The translations under genes were made by a program, and so were the position numbers. The notes under the pieces are model-generated. The model saw only the letters and a list, made by a program, of their open reading frames with translations. It had not been told where the DNA came from and searched no databases. A DNA stretch of 64,000 bases from Paenibacillus athensensis (GTDB lineage Bacteria > Bacillota > Bacilli > Paenibacillales > NBRC-103111), in the NCBI RefSeq assembly GCF_004514475.2, contig NZ_MYFO02000002.1:186001-250000 (forward strand), read 5' to 3'. Of the stretch, positions 1 through 9,506 are shown piece after piece; the stretch's first letter is position 1; the number at the start of each line of letters is the position of its first letter.

Positions 1-1973
1 GCTGTCCCCTCGGCTTGAAAATGTATGTCTACTTCGGTCAATCCCCGGTCCAGATCAATGGCCGCTTCCATTGTTTTAATCAATCCGGCCCGCTGCAGCA
101 AATAGGGATTCAGCTCAAAGCAGCTTTGCCGCAAGCTTTCATTCAGCATTTCGAGATGTTTGACGACCTCTTGCACAGGCTGATCGCTGGTGTGATTGTC
201 GATGTAGGCGATCAATTTACGGCGAATCAGCACAATGTCCTGAATAATCGTATCGTGCAGGTCGGTAGCAATCCTGAAGCGTTCTCGCTCCTGCAGCGCG
301 AACAACGATTTGCGCAGCCAGGCGAAGTCTTGTCCGGCCTGCTCGTCGGGAATTTGCGAAGCCAATTCATGTACCCTTAGCGTCAGCTTGCGAATCAGGT
401 AGACGTTCTCCAGACAGACGGCCAGATAGGAAATAATCAAGTCGAGCCATTGCTTCTCTTCTATGCCTAGAGGGGTATTGGTCTTCTTTTTCGTAAAGAC
501 AAAATAGCTTGTATACTCCTCATGCCGGTTGATTTCCAGCACCGTATACGCCTGTTCGCTCAACGTCTGATCGAGCAGCCCTTGCTCCACCGCCTCCAGT
601 TCCAGCTCGCCTTCACTAATCATCTCTGTATCGTTCTGATAGCAAAAGACAATAGCTCCGCCGTACACCTGCAGCGTATGGACAATATCGAGCAAAATGA
701 TTTCCTTCAGCTCTTGAAAGCTGGTAATGGCCCGCAAATTGCGCGCGACTTTTTTCAGCGCCAGCTGCAGGTGATATTTGCGCGGGAACATAATCACTTC
801 CAGCCGCGTGGCGAAGTATTCCAGCATGTAGAGCAGGAACGAAATCGTGGTCAGGATAAACAGGAAGCTGAACGCGAGATTTTGCAGGGACGCTTCATGG
901 ATGAATACAAAAGACAGCAGCCCCACCAGCAGCACGCTGGGCACAATCGCGATCAGCGTAGTGAACACAATGCGCCGCATGATGGTCTGGATGTCAAACA
1001 ATTGCTTGGTGACGATCAGATAACAAAACGAAATCGGGAATAAAATGACACAATAACCCGTGTAGAGCGGATCGACGATTGGATTGCCGCTGACCAGAAT
1101 GGGAATGAAGGACAAAAAAGCCAACGGCGCGCAGGAGACGAACAAAGCGAACCAGACGATTTTGATCATCGATTGAATCGACGCGTCCACGTGACGGTAT
1201 TTGACATAGATGTAGACGAACATGAACAGGTTGAGCAGCAGGCCGAGCAGGAAGAAGGAGAGGACGATTAGGTATTCTATTTTGTAAAAAATGAAAATAT
1301 TAAATGGAGTTAAGAAGCATAACGTTGCGATTCCATTAGCTGCTGCGATGTAATACAGTACGTTTAGCCACTTAGTGGAAAGTCGTATTCCGCTTTTTTC
1401 CTTAAAAAACAGAATTAAAAAATGTAAAAACACTAATGGCAGTGCAATGACGAAATTAGTAACGAAAACCTTAGCGAGAGGGTCGCCACGATATGATGAA
1501 GCGAAGCTCATAAAAATAATACCTGTAATTAAGAATACAAGCGATAGAAAACGTGCAGCTCTTGAAGCTGGAATTCGAAGATAGATTAACAAGGACAGAA
1601 ATAAACTTATAACTTCCCCAAACATGGAGAAAAAATCGTAGATAGGTTGACTTCGGTCTTTAATAACGATCTCAAACTCTACACCGTTTCTGGAAAGTGT
1701 AATGGTATCTGCTTGTTCGATTGCTCCCCATTTTTTAATTTTACTGAATTCATTAGGCTCGTTTCCGTTAACTTTTTCCAGAATGTCGCCGACGCGCAAT
1801 TCGGGTCTCCGGATATCCCCGCCTGCGTCAAATCCTTTAATGGACCAAACATTTTCATGATTTTTCTCGAAGAGAATTCCTGAATAGCCGTAGTGAAAGG
1901 TTATATGAAGAAACCAAAGCTGAACAAATACTAGACAAAAGAGCAGAAGACTGCGGATCAATTTATTTTTCAT
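1..1973 (-). CDS. ComP-like sensor histidine kinase, C-terminus cut by window edge
   Basis: The reading frame starts at an ATG at 1973, with AAAGGAG eight bases upstream, and stays open to base 1 (657 codons seen). Residues about 5-25 form a membrane segment. A PDZ-like stretch follows (about 45-110, with the motif LRVGDILEKVNG), then a multi-pass membrane region (about 125-350) and a cytoplasmic linker. A HisKA_3 dimerisation/phosphoacceptor segment ends the visible part (RIATDLHDTIIQDIVLIRRK, phospho-accepting His573). The HATPase domain lies outside the window. This layout is that of ComP-type kinases partnered with a LuxR-type regulator, which would be expected just beyond the left edge. 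The sensor half (about 1270-1973) is clearly more AT-rich than the kinase half, which suggests recombination of the input domain. The signal is unknown. Confidence 0.85.
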   Translation of the reverse strand, partial: MKNKLIRSLLLFCLVFVQLWFLHITFHYGYSGILFEKNHENVWSIKGFDAGGDIRRPELRVGDILEKVNGNEPNEFSKIKKWGAIEQADTITLSRNGVEFEIVIKDRSQPIYDFFSMFGEVISLFLSLLIYLRIPASRAARFLSLVFLITGIIFMSFASSYRGDPLAKVFVTNFVIALPLVFLHFLILFFKEKSGIRLSTKWLNVLYYIAAANGIATLCFLTPFNIFIFYKIEYLIVLSFFLLGLLLNLFMFVYIYVKYRHVDASIQSMIKIVWFALFVSCAPLAFLSFIPILVSGNPIVDPLYTGYCVILFPISFCYLIVTKQLFDIQTIMRRIVFTTLIAIVPSVLLVGLLSFVFIHEASLQNLAFSFLFILTTISFLLYMLEYFATRLEVIMFPRKYHLQLALKKVARNLRAITSFQELKEIILLDIVHTLQVYGGAIVFCYQNDTEMISEGELELEAVEQGLLDQTLSEQAYTVLEINRHEEYTSYFVFTKKKTNTPLGIEEKQWLDLIISYLAVCLENVYLIRKLTLRVHELASQIPDEQAGQDFAWLRKSLFALQERERFRIATDLHDTIIQDIVLIRRKLIAYIDNHTSDQPVQEVVKHLEMLNESLRQSCFELNPYLLQRAGLIKTMEAAIDLDRGLTEVDIHFQAEGT

Positions 1974-1997
1974 ATACGCTCCTTTGCGCTTAGTTGT

Positions 1998-2003
1998 TAT
2001 AAT
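1998..2003 (+). promoter_or_regulatory. Possible -10 box (TATAAT) in the divergent kinase/peptide intergenic region
   Basis: A perfect TATAAT lies 42 bases before the peptide start at 2045. No good -35 is seen 17 bases upstream, so activation by a regulator is possible. The 71-base divergent spacer must also hold the kinase promoter. Confidence 0.35.
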
Positions 2004-2044
2004 GAACACAACCAACCAAATAAAATAGAAAGGGATGTGAATTA

Positions 2045-2245
2045 ATGAACCTAGGAGCGTGGTCTCCAGAGCTTTCTCATTTAATTTTTAAATTAAAACA
2101 CAATAAATCTGACGGACTTTCCAAGGATGCAATTCATCGCTTTTTAAAGTCATCTGAGCTTTCTGTGGATGAGAAGCAAGCAGTAGTAAAAGTTTTTTTA
2201 AAAAAAAGTAATGATCAAGACGCTCCAGCAATAAATTGGCTTTAA
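2045..2245 (+). CDS. Small 66-residue protein divergent from the ComP-like kinase; candidate signal peptide precursor
   Basis: The ORF has a plausible ribosome site (AAAGGGATGTG) before ATG 2045, and a strong terminator follows about 45 bases after the stop. The product has no signal peptide. It is helical and charged, and it ends in AINWL, so a tryptophan sits next to the C-terminus. ComX precursors are short peptides of similar size with a conserved tryptophan near the C-terminus that ComQ prenylates. Unlike a classic comQXPA locus, this gene is divergent from the kinase and no comQ is visible. I do not recognise the family; the ComX comparison is inference from size, position and the terminal Trp. 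Confidence 0.55.
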   Translation: MNLGAWSPELSHLIFKLKHNKSDGLSKDAIHRFLKSSELSVDEKQAVVKVFLKKSNDQDAPAINWL

Positions 2246-2287
2246 TATTTTGAAGCGCCAATATGCTACATAATTTTACAAAAATAT

Positions 2288-2337
2288 GAAGGAAGCTGCA
2301 ATTTCTTTTTAGAAATTGAGGCTTCTTTTTTTGTTTT
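2288..2337 (+). terminator. Rho-independent terminator after the 66-residue ORF
   Basis: An inverted repeat GAAGC..CAATTTCT / AGAAATTG..GCTTC with a short T loop is followed by a run of seven T residues. It closes the small-peptide transcript. Confidence 0.8.
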
Positions 2338-2487
2338 TCGCAAAAAAGGTCGTCATAAGCTGCGCAGAGCGCAAAAAAAATTGCGCAATGCGCAAGAAAA
2401 ACGTGCGATGCAGCCAACGGGCCGTGGCGCTAAGATAAGAATTGTAGAAATTTCCAGTTGCGAAAATGACATGGAGGGATACTGACA

Positions 2488-2922
2488 ATGAAGGACAAGA
2501 CGATGAAGCGTTGGAGCTCGTATGAGCCGTTTTATATCGAGTTGGCCGGTCATAGGGTGGCGGATATCATCATTACGCGCCATGCCAGGCAGCGGTGGGC
2601 GGAGCGGGTGGAACTGGAGCAGGTCGGGGTGGGGGAGATTTGCGCGTTTTTGTGGGAGAGGCTGAAGCAGGGACGATTGGCGTTGTATTACGCGAACGAG
2701 CAGGACGTGTATGTCGTGGACGATGATTTGCTGCTGGTGGCGGAATTTGCGATGCATGATGCGGTGGATATCGTCGGCGGGCCGCTGTATAAAATGGTCG
2801 TGATTACGTTCCTCGGCCGGATGTCGGAGACCTTGGAGCTGCGCGATTTGCGGAGTTATTACGCATGGCTGCGCCATTCGCGGCGGATGACGTTGGTGAA
2901 GCATGGAAGGAAGCGGCGGTAG
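2488..2922 (+). CDS. Conserved hypothetical protein with HAR-x-RW motif
   Basis: A 144-residue soluble protein. The start ATG 2488 is preceded by GGAGGGATACTGACA. It carries the motif ITRHARQRWAERVE near residues 28-41 and a Lys/Arg-rich C-terminus. Such HARxRWxxR segments occur in small uncharacterised Bacillota proteins and loosely recall RelE/mRNA-interferase-like basic motifs, but I cannot assign a fold or a function. It stands alone between the peptide gene and the RHS gene, on the same strand as both, with GC-rich codon use like the chromosome core. Confidence 0.6.
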   Translation: MKDKTMKRWSSYEPFYIELAGHRVADIIITRHARQRWAERVELEQVGVGEICAFLWERLKQGRLALYYANEQDVYVVDDDLLLVAEFAMHDAVDIVGGPLYKMVVITFLGRMSETLELRDLRSYYAWLRHSRRMTLVKHGRKRR

Positions 2923-3051
2923 GGAGAATTACGTGTATGGGTATTCGTTGTCAATGCCGTATGTAACCCGAGCTTATCATCAAATCGTATTTTTTCGTCG
3001 ATATGCCGCGATTTTCATAGCATCCATGCATTCATTTACGGCTTTTTCGAA

Positions 3052-3080
3052 ATGACCATTCGTGAAAATTGCACTATACT
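3052..3080 (+). promoter_or_regulatory. Candidate sigma-A promoter of the RHS gene
   Basis: ATGACC (3052-3057), a 17-base spacer and TATACT (3075-3080) lie 33 bases before the RHS start at 3114. The -35 match is only partial. Confidence 0.4.
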
Positions 3081-3113
3081 GGTAATCCAATTGAATCGGG
3101 AAGGGGAACCCTC

Positions 3114-6100
3114 ATGAATTTGAAACGGATCATCTCTTTATGTCTTGTTTTGCTTGTATTATGCTCACTCTGGCTCCCAGGCAGGGGCAGTTTGGCTGCT
3201 GCAAGGACAAGCTCTGCGGAGCCGGAATCGGCAGCCGTTTCTCAAGCGGTCTACAGCGAAGCACCTGTCGTTGACGGCTTTGGCGGATCAACAGGCAGCT
3301 TCACCGCCGACGAGCTGGCAAGCATTCGCGAACTGCCAGGCAATCTGAAAAAGCTCGCTGCCTACTATTATCCTGAGCTGACTTCGCTGCTTACGCAGGA
3401 CGAGCTGCTGGACGTACTTGCCTGGTCAGATTCGGAAGTGGAAGCTCTGGTGCGGGATCTGAGCAAGAAGGAGCAGAAACAACTGCGCCAGTTGACGCCT
3501 TCGGTATTTAGTACGGTCGACGTCAAAGATCGCAAAGCGGACAAGCTGATCGAGGACAAGTCGACGCTGCTCACCGGCAAACAGGTCGCATCCGGCATGT
3601 CGGCGATGACTACAGGCACTCCGGATTCCCAATACAGTCCGCTGGAGCCTTATCGTTATCAGGTATCGCGCGACGGGTACTTTGACCCGCTTTACCGAGT
3701 GGCGACCCAGCAGGATGTCGATGTCCGCTTGCCGGGCAAGCATGGGCTCGATTTGGTGCTGGCGCGGACGTATAGCTCGATGAGTGCGGATGCCAAGGGG
3801 GTAAACAGTGCTGCCCGGATTGCGAGCGGCTGGAAGCTGCTGGTTCCCGAACTCACGATGAATCGCTGTCCGGAGGGTGGCAACTGCGCCGTTTTTAGTT
3901 TGGAGGACGGTAGCTCCTATGTATTCAAACGCACCCCTTCTTCGAATCAGTATACACTGTCAGCGGATTCTCCTTATCAGAATGCCAAGGTTGTTGCGGA
4001 TTCGACGGGCCGGATGTGGCTTACCCTCGACAACAAAATCACCTATCTATTCAAGTATGATGCCAGTTGGGACAAAGGCTGCCTGATCAGCAAAAGCAAC
4101 GAATTTGGGGATACGATTACCTACAACGGTTACTACCCGTATAGTCGGATGATTTCAACCATTACAGACAGTGTAAATCGAACCATCACCTTCTCCGAAT
4201 CTAACAGCCAGATCACCGGCCTGGAGGTCCGAGATGCAACAGGCACCTTGACGCACAAAATCAATTATGAAAACACGTTGCGCCAAACGAGTCTAACACT
4301 TCGCAAACGAATCACCATTCAATCCGACCCGCATCCCTTTGTGACTGAAACCGTGTTTTATACAACGTTGGATCGGGTTACCGATGTAATTGGCAACCGA
4401 ACCCTGCACACCTATACGTACTACGATCCACGTGTAGCCGACTTCAATCAATCGGATACGTTGTACGACAATTATGACACACAAGTGGCACTTGATGTCG
4501 TGGTGAACGGGGAAGCCATTGAGAAGGCCGGCTACATGAGTGTGGGAAACTATGAAGAGATGGCATACATTCTCTTAAAAGAAGCGACCGACGATATCGG
4601 CTTCACGGTACAGTACATGTACGACTCGTACAATTCGAACTGGTATACCAACGCCTATACGGACTACGCTCAGAGCGATCTGAGCCGAGGCACCGTGCGC
4701 AGCTACGGGGGACGGGGGATTCGCAACTATCAAGGCTACCATCCCGTATCTCAGGTATTCTACAAATATACCAATAACGTTGGTCAAGCCAAGGTGCTCA
4801 GCCAAAGCTTGCTCAAGATGAGCAATCGGGTTCAGGAGATGTGGATCATCAACCGTAATGGGTCGGACCCGGTCACTGGTTATGCCAGCCGCTTCAAAAA
4901 CGTCAGCAGCTACCGCTCCGGCGACCGTCCAGTCACGACAATCATCACGAACTACGGCGACTACAGCATTCGCACGGAAACCGGCTACACGGCAGTCAAC
5001 TACGGCAAGTTCCGTCAGGACTACAGCCTGACCAGCTATTCGCCGATCAGTAACGGCGTCGATTGGACTGAAAATGGCAGTCGCTATCTGAACGCACCGA
5101 CGGAATATACCACCTATCAATACGATGAGGGCAAAACACGTCCGTATCTGAACAAAAGCTTCACCTCGGATAGCCTGGGCGACCCGACGCCAGCGGCTAT
5201 CAAAAGCGCGTTGCTTAGCTGGGGCAGCCGTACGCTGCCGGCGGGGATGGCGAACTACGCGACGATTACCAAGCAGGAAACGAACAACGTGGGCTTCCCC
5301 ACCTACCAAGAAGATGCTCTCGGAAATACAATCACCTACACCTACGGCTATTACAGCGGCAATGGATATGCCGGTACGTATTTGACCAGCAAAAAGCTGA
5401 CTGCTGCCGATAACCTGACCGCTTCGGAGGACAGCTACACGTACTTGGCTCCGGGCAAAATCAGCACACAGACGCATACCAGCACGTACCGAAACCCGGC
5501 CAACCCATCGGAGGTGCGGACCGATACGACATTGATGGAATTTTTGAACTACAACAGCAGCGGCGTGCCAACGTTGATTAAAGAAAGCAGCTCGGGAAAT
5601 CAATACGGCCAGCAGCCGATGGTCAAGCAAACCGCGCTCACTTACGATGCCGCAGGCATTCATGTGTTGTCCGAGACCACAAGCCTTGCGATGGGCAGCG
5701 CTCAGACACCAACGCCGACAACCGTGAGCTATGCCTACGATAACCGCGACCGCTTGACGCGCGTCACGTACCCGGATGGCAGTAAAGCTGAGTATCAATA
5801 CGATTTCAAGGATCGAGCCGCAGCGGAGACGTTCACCCCGGCTTCGGGCAGCGGCGGTAGTCCGCGCACGATCCAGTATACGTACAACGATACCTCACGG
5901 CAGGTCGTGGCTGTGCTCCCGGATGGCGAGAACCAATTGACCACCTACACCCCCTACGGGGATGTGGAAAAACAAGAGCGCAAGGCGGGAAGCAGCACCA
6001 AAACCACGATGGTGCGCAATTTTGACAGCACAGGCACACGGCTGCTGATGGAGCTGCCCTATAACGATTACAATCACCGCACGGCCTATACGTATGATAA

Positions 6101-8960
6101 AAACGGTCACGTCAAATCGATCATGAATGGATTGAATCAATCTACCTACGTCTACACAGCCAACACGGCGTACCGGACAGACGGCAGCAGCATGTATCCG
6201 CAAAGCACGATACGCACGGTCGAACCCGACGGCAAAGAAACGTGGGTGTTCAAGGATCGGAGCGGACGAGTGACGAGCCAACGCGAAGCGAGCGCAACCA
6301 AGAATCGAACGACCAGCTTCACGTATACCCCGCTGGGCCAAGTGGCGCAGCAGCAAGTAACGGGCGGAGGGATCACGCAAACGACCCAATACGGCTATGA
6401 CGCCGACGGGCATTTGATCTATTTGAAGGACGATCAGGGCCAGGTGTATCAGTATGTATACAACCGAATGGGCAGCTTGATCGCGACGTATATCAACGGC
6501 ACGTTGAAGCAAAGCAGCGCGTATAACGAAGCCGGTTGGCTGCTGTCAACGAAAAACGCGGCGAATCTGACCGATAGCTACACGTACCAAGTCAACGGAC
6601 TTGTCGCTACGCGCACCGACAAGGACAACCAACGCTACAGCTACACGTATACGCCGTACAACGAGCTGAGCACGACAACGATCCAAAACAGTGCAGGGAC
6701 TACGCTGTACACCGAGCAAAACACGTATGACAGCGCCACCCGGCTGCTCACCAGCGCGACGAACAGCGACAACGAAACGCAAGGGTATCACTACGACATC
6801 TGGAAGCGTCTGGACTATCAACAGGTGGCAGGGCGTACCTATCTGCTGGGGTACGATAGCTTGGACAACCTGAACAGACTGACCTACCCGGACGGCAAAA
6901 GCGTCACTTACACCTACGACAACCTCAACCGCATCGCCAGCGTTGCTTATCCGGAAATGGGGGTGCAGCCGGTCAGCTACACGTACAGTACTGCAGCGAA
7001 CGAAAACAACATGACGTCGACCTACCCGGCGCTCGGAGCCAGTCAGGAGAAAAAGGTAGATGCGTTCAAGGAGCTAATCAGCGTCCGGCATCTGAGCGGC
7101 ACGACACCGACCTGGAACGAAACCTTCGGCTATGACGGCATGGGCAACATCACCAGCATGAACCGAAATGGAGCAGCCAGCACCTACACGTATGACAAGC
7201 TGAACCGCATCGACGTAGAGACGGTACCAGGGGGAGTCAAAAACTACGACTACGACAGTCGCGGCAACATCCAGTCGATCCAGCATAACGGCACTGCATA
7301 TGTAAGCACGTACGACAGCACGGATCGGCTGCAAACCGTCAACACGCCTAACGGGCCGAGCAGCTACACCTACGACAATCGGGGGAATCGATTGACCTCC
7401 ACGGGAAATGGCAGGTCCGGCACGTATACGTATACCGCGTTAAATGAATTGAAAACCTACACGAACACCGTAACCGGAGCCACCTACGGCTATACGTATT
7501 ACCCCGACGGCCTGCGCGCCACAAAAGGTATCGTCGGGGGCGACCCGACCCGTTACGTCTATCTGAACGGCAAAGTGATCGAGGAATTGGGTTCGCAGAA
7601 TATGGTCAAGGCCCGCAATATTTGGGGCAACGAGCTGTTATATCGCCAGGATTTTACCGCGAACAAGCTGAGCAACGGTTCGTTTGAAGCCACACCTGCC
7701 CCGGCGTGGTTCGTAGACGGCGGGCAAATCGTAAGTGGCGGCACGGACGGAAGCAAGATGATTCAATTTACCAATGCAACGACCGCCAATGCAACTGCCA
7801 CGCAATACGTACCGGGGTTAACAGCCGGCAAGCAATATGTGATCGAAGGTTCGATCAAGACGCAAAATGTGACAGGTACGGGCGCCTTCATTTGGCTGTC
7901 CTATCGTGACGCCAGCATGAACGAAATCGGCGGCTACTGGCTGGGGACGCAAACGGGGACGAGCGATTGGAAACGAGCCAGCATGCGGGTAACGTTACCG
8001 GCTGGGACGACCTCCATGTACGTCGGAGCTTTCTTAGTCAATGCCAGCGGTACAGCCTGGTTCGATGATTTGCGCGTCACCGAAGTAGGCGGATCGGCCC
8101 AACAATCTGGTTACTATTTCTACAACGGTCACGGCGATGTGGTAGCGGTGAAGGATTCCAGCGGCAGCACGTTGAATACGTATGATTATGACATTTGGGG
8201 AAATCTGACAAGCAAAACGGAGACGATGCCGCAACCGTTCCGCTATGCGGGCGAGCCGCAGGATGATGAATCGGGGTTGATTTATCTCAGAGCGCGGTAC
8301 TATGATCCTGCTGTGGCAAGATTTATTACGGAGGATACGTATACAGGGAAGATTGATAATCCGCTGAGTTTGAATTTGTATACGTATGCTTGGAATAATC
8401 CGTCTAAGTATGTAGACAGAACTGGAAATAATCCAGCAGCAGTGGTAGCTGGGGCGGTTATATGCCCTGAATGTGCATTAGCAGTTGCTGCTGTTGGAGT
8501 TGTTGCGTATGGTGGAATTAAATTATATAAGTGGTGGGCATCAAGCGATGACGAGGCTTCTGAGCCTCTTAGCGATGAAGAAATCATTGATAAGGAACTT
8601 TCAAGAACTCAAAAAGACCAAATAGACAATATTGATAAAAATTTAGATGCTGTGAACGATGAGGAACATCTGGATGCATACGAAATAGAAAAAAAAGGTG
8701 ACTATGTTCGAGACGCGAATGGGAATATAAGAATTAGTTCCAAGACAGGAAAGCCATTCAATCATGTACAAGAAGTAGAGCAATCCGAGGGAAAGATTTC
8801 TAAAATGGTTGAAAAATTAAAGAATGCACAGAAAAGTCCTTCGTTTCAAAAGGATACTTCAGAGGTCACAAAAAAAGCCGTTCAGGACGCGATAGATCGT
8901 GGACAGAAATTTATCGATAAGGTTAAAGCTATAAGGGAAAATATTAAAAATGGTGGGTGA
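3114..8960 (+). CDS. Secreted RHS-repeat polymorphic toxin protein (1948 aa)
   Basis: The start ATG 3114 follows GGGAAGGGGA; an upstream in-frame ATG at 3069 has no ribosome site. Residues 1-30 are a signal peptide. A DUF6531-like entry segment lies near 188-222 (RLPGKHGLDLVLARTY), and YD/RHS repeats run from about 870 to 1500. A jelly-roll, carbohydrate-binding-like insert lies at about 1506-1659. The RHS core (PFRYAGEPQDDESGLIYLRA) lies at about 1666-1766 and ends in the usual junction before a unique tip at about 1774-1948. The tip begins with a hydrophobic Ala/Val stretch and ends in a charged helical domain with KTGKPFNHVQEV, which resembles the Ntox28-type toxin domain (inference). RHS proteins form a shell that encloses a C-terminal toxin used against neighbours. 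The tip is much more AT-rich than the core. The immunity gene overlaps the stop codon. Confidence 0.9.
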   Translation: MNLKRIISLCLVLLVLCSLWLPGRGSLAAARTSSAEPESAAVSQAVYSEAPVVDGFGGSTGSFTADELASIRELPGNLKKLAAYYYPELTSLLTQDELLDVLAWSDSEVEALVRDLSKKEQKQLRQLTPSVFSTVDVKDRKADKLIEDKSTLLTGKQVASGMSAMTTGTPDSQYSPLEPYRYQVSRDGYFDPLYRVATQQDVDVRLPGKHGLDLVLARTYSSMSADAKGVNSAARIASGWKLLVPELTMNRCPEGGNCAVFSLEDGSSYVFKRTPSSNQYTLSADSPYQNAKVVADSTGRMWLTLDNKITYLFKYDASWDKGCLISKSNEFGDTITYNGYYPYSRMISTITDSVNRTITFSESNSQITGLEVRDATGTLTHKINYENTLRQTSLTLRKRITIQSDPHPFVTETVFYTTLDRVTDVIGNRTLHTYTYYDPRVADFNQSDTLYDNYDTQVALDVVVNGEAIEKAGYMSVGNYEEMAYILLKEATDDIGFTVQYMYDSYNSNWYTNAYTDYAQSDLSRGTVRSYGGRGIRNYQGYHPVSQVFYKYTNNVGQAKVLSQSLLKMSNRVQEMWIINRNGSDPVTGYASRFKNVSSYRSGDRPVTTIITNYGDYSIRTETGYTAVNYGKFRQDYSLTSYSPISNGVDWTENGSRYLNAPTEYTTYQYDEGKTRPYLNKSFTSDSLGDPTPAAIKSALLSWGSRTLPAGMANYATITKQETNNVGFPTYQEDALGNTITYTYGYYSGNGYAGTYLTSKKLTAADNLTASEDSYTYLAPGKISTQTHTSTYRNPANPSEVRTDTTLMEFLNYNSSGVPTLIKESSSGNQYGQQPMVKQTALTYDAAGIHVLSETTSLAMGSAQTPTPTTVSYAYDNRDRLTRVTYPDGSKAEYQYDFKDRAAAETFTPASGSGGSPRTIQYTYNDTSRQVVAVLPDGENQLTTYTPYGDVEKQERKAGSSTKTTMVRNFDSTGTRLLMELPYNDYNHRTAYTYDKNGHVKSIMNGLNQSTYVYTANTAYRTDGSSMYPQSTIRTVEPDGKETWVFKDRSGRVTSQREASATKNRTTSFTYTPLGQVAQQQVTGGGITQTTQYGYDADGHLIYLKDDQGQVYQYVYNRMGSLIATYINGTLKQSSAYNEAGWLLSTKNAANLTDSYTYQVNGLVATRTDKDNQRYSYTYTPYNELSTTTIQNSAGTTLYTEQNTYDSATRLLTSATNSDNETQGYHYDIWKRLDYQQVAGRTYLLGYDSLDNLNRLTYPDGKSVTYTYDNLNRIASVAYPEMGVQPVSYTYSTAANENNMTSTYPALGASQEKKVDAFKELISVRHLSGTTPTWNETFGYDGMGNITSMNRNGAASTYTYDKLNRIDVETVPGGVKNYDYDSRGNIQSIQHNGTAYVSTYDSTDRLQTVNTPNGPSSYTYDNRGNRLTSTGNGRSGTYTYTALNELKTYTNTVTGATYGYTYYPDGLRATKGIVGGDPTRYVYLNGKVIEELGSQNMVKARNIWGNELLYRQDFTANKLSNGSFEATPAPAWFVDGGQIVSGGTDGSKMIQFTNATTANATATQYVPGLTAGKQYVIEGSIKTQNVTGTGAFIWLSYRDASMNEIGGYWLGTQTGTSDWKRASMRVTLPAGTTSMYVGAFLVNASGTAWFDDLRVTEVGGSAQQSGYYFYNGHGDVVAVKDSSGSTLNTYDYDIWGNLTSKTETMPQPFRYAGEPQDDESGLIYLRARYYDPAVARFITEDTYTGKIDNPLSLNLYTYAWNNPSKYVDRTGNNPAAVVAGAVICPECALAVAAVGVVAYGGIKLYKWWASSDDEASEPLSDEEIIDKELSRTQKDQIDNIDKNLDAVNDEEHLDAYEIEKKGDYVRDANGNIRISSKTGKPFNHVQEVEQSEGKISKMVEKLKNAQKSPSFQKDTSEVTKKAVQDAIDRGQKFIDKVKAIRENIKNGG

Positions 8961-9454
8961 GACAATTGAATGGAAAATATTTCATAAATGATTATGGAAA
9001 ATTGACCATAAATGAAATTTCAAAGCTAGAAGGTCATGAAGGCGAACATGAAGTGGATGAACGATTACCCTTGTCTGTATGGTACGGGAGAATATTGGAT
9101 AAAAAATTAGCTGATTTATCAGATGGTGATATAGCTAAATTAATTAGACAAAACGTTCACCTGCCGCATGTTGTTCCCGAAGGTATAAAAAGAATTCATC
9201 TAAACCCGATCGCTGGGGATCTTGGTGATTTCGAATTGCTAGAAGCTTTTAACTATATTGATGTGGAAGAATGGAAATTAGAATTGCAATTAAGCTATGA
9301 AGTCAAGATTTTTTTTATTAAATTACTCGAAAAAATAGAGAGAAACGAACTTGATTTGCCTCAAGATAAGGAAAGATTTTCTGAAGAAGACCGAGAAGAA
9401 CTAAAAGGGAACATTGAGAAAACAATTAATACGTTACAAGAGGCTTTAAGTTAA
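8957..9454 (+). CDS. Immunity protein for the RHS tip, CdiI_3-like
   Basis: A 165-codon frame from GTG 8957 overlaps the RHS stop codon by two bases of the TGA, so it is translationally coupled. A TTG at 8966 preceded by GGTGGGTGAG is an alternative start. The segment LADLSDGDIAKLIRQN followed by an LNP...GDLGDFELLEA block matches the pattern of contact-dependent-inhibition immunity proteins (CdiI_3-like family). It most likely neutralises the tip of the upstream RHS protein. It is soluble, acidic and AT-rich like the tip. Confidence 0.75.
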   Translation: MRQLNGKYFINDYGKLTINEISKLEGHEGEHEVDERLPLSVWYGRILDKKLADLSDGDIAKLIRQNVHLPHVVPEGIKRIHLNPIAGDLGDFELLEAFNYIDVEEWKLELQLSYEVKIFFIKLLEKIERNELDLPQDKERFSEEDREELKGNIEKTINTLQEALS

Positions 9455-9470
9455 ATCTTTATACTTTTTT

Positions 9471-9506
9471 CCGCCTGGCGATTCATCGCTTGGCGGTTTA
9501 TTTTTT
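9471..9506 (+). terminator. Terminator closing the first toxin-immunity cassette
   Basis: CCGCC..GGCGAT-tc-ATCGC..GGCGG hairpin followed by T-rich sequence. A closely related hairpin recurs at 12431 and a variant at 10822. Confidence 0.8.

Noticed and set aside
4575-5798. 407-codon minus-strand frame inside the RHS gene
   Set aside because: Shadow of the repetitive RHS coding sequence, with no motif or start signal.
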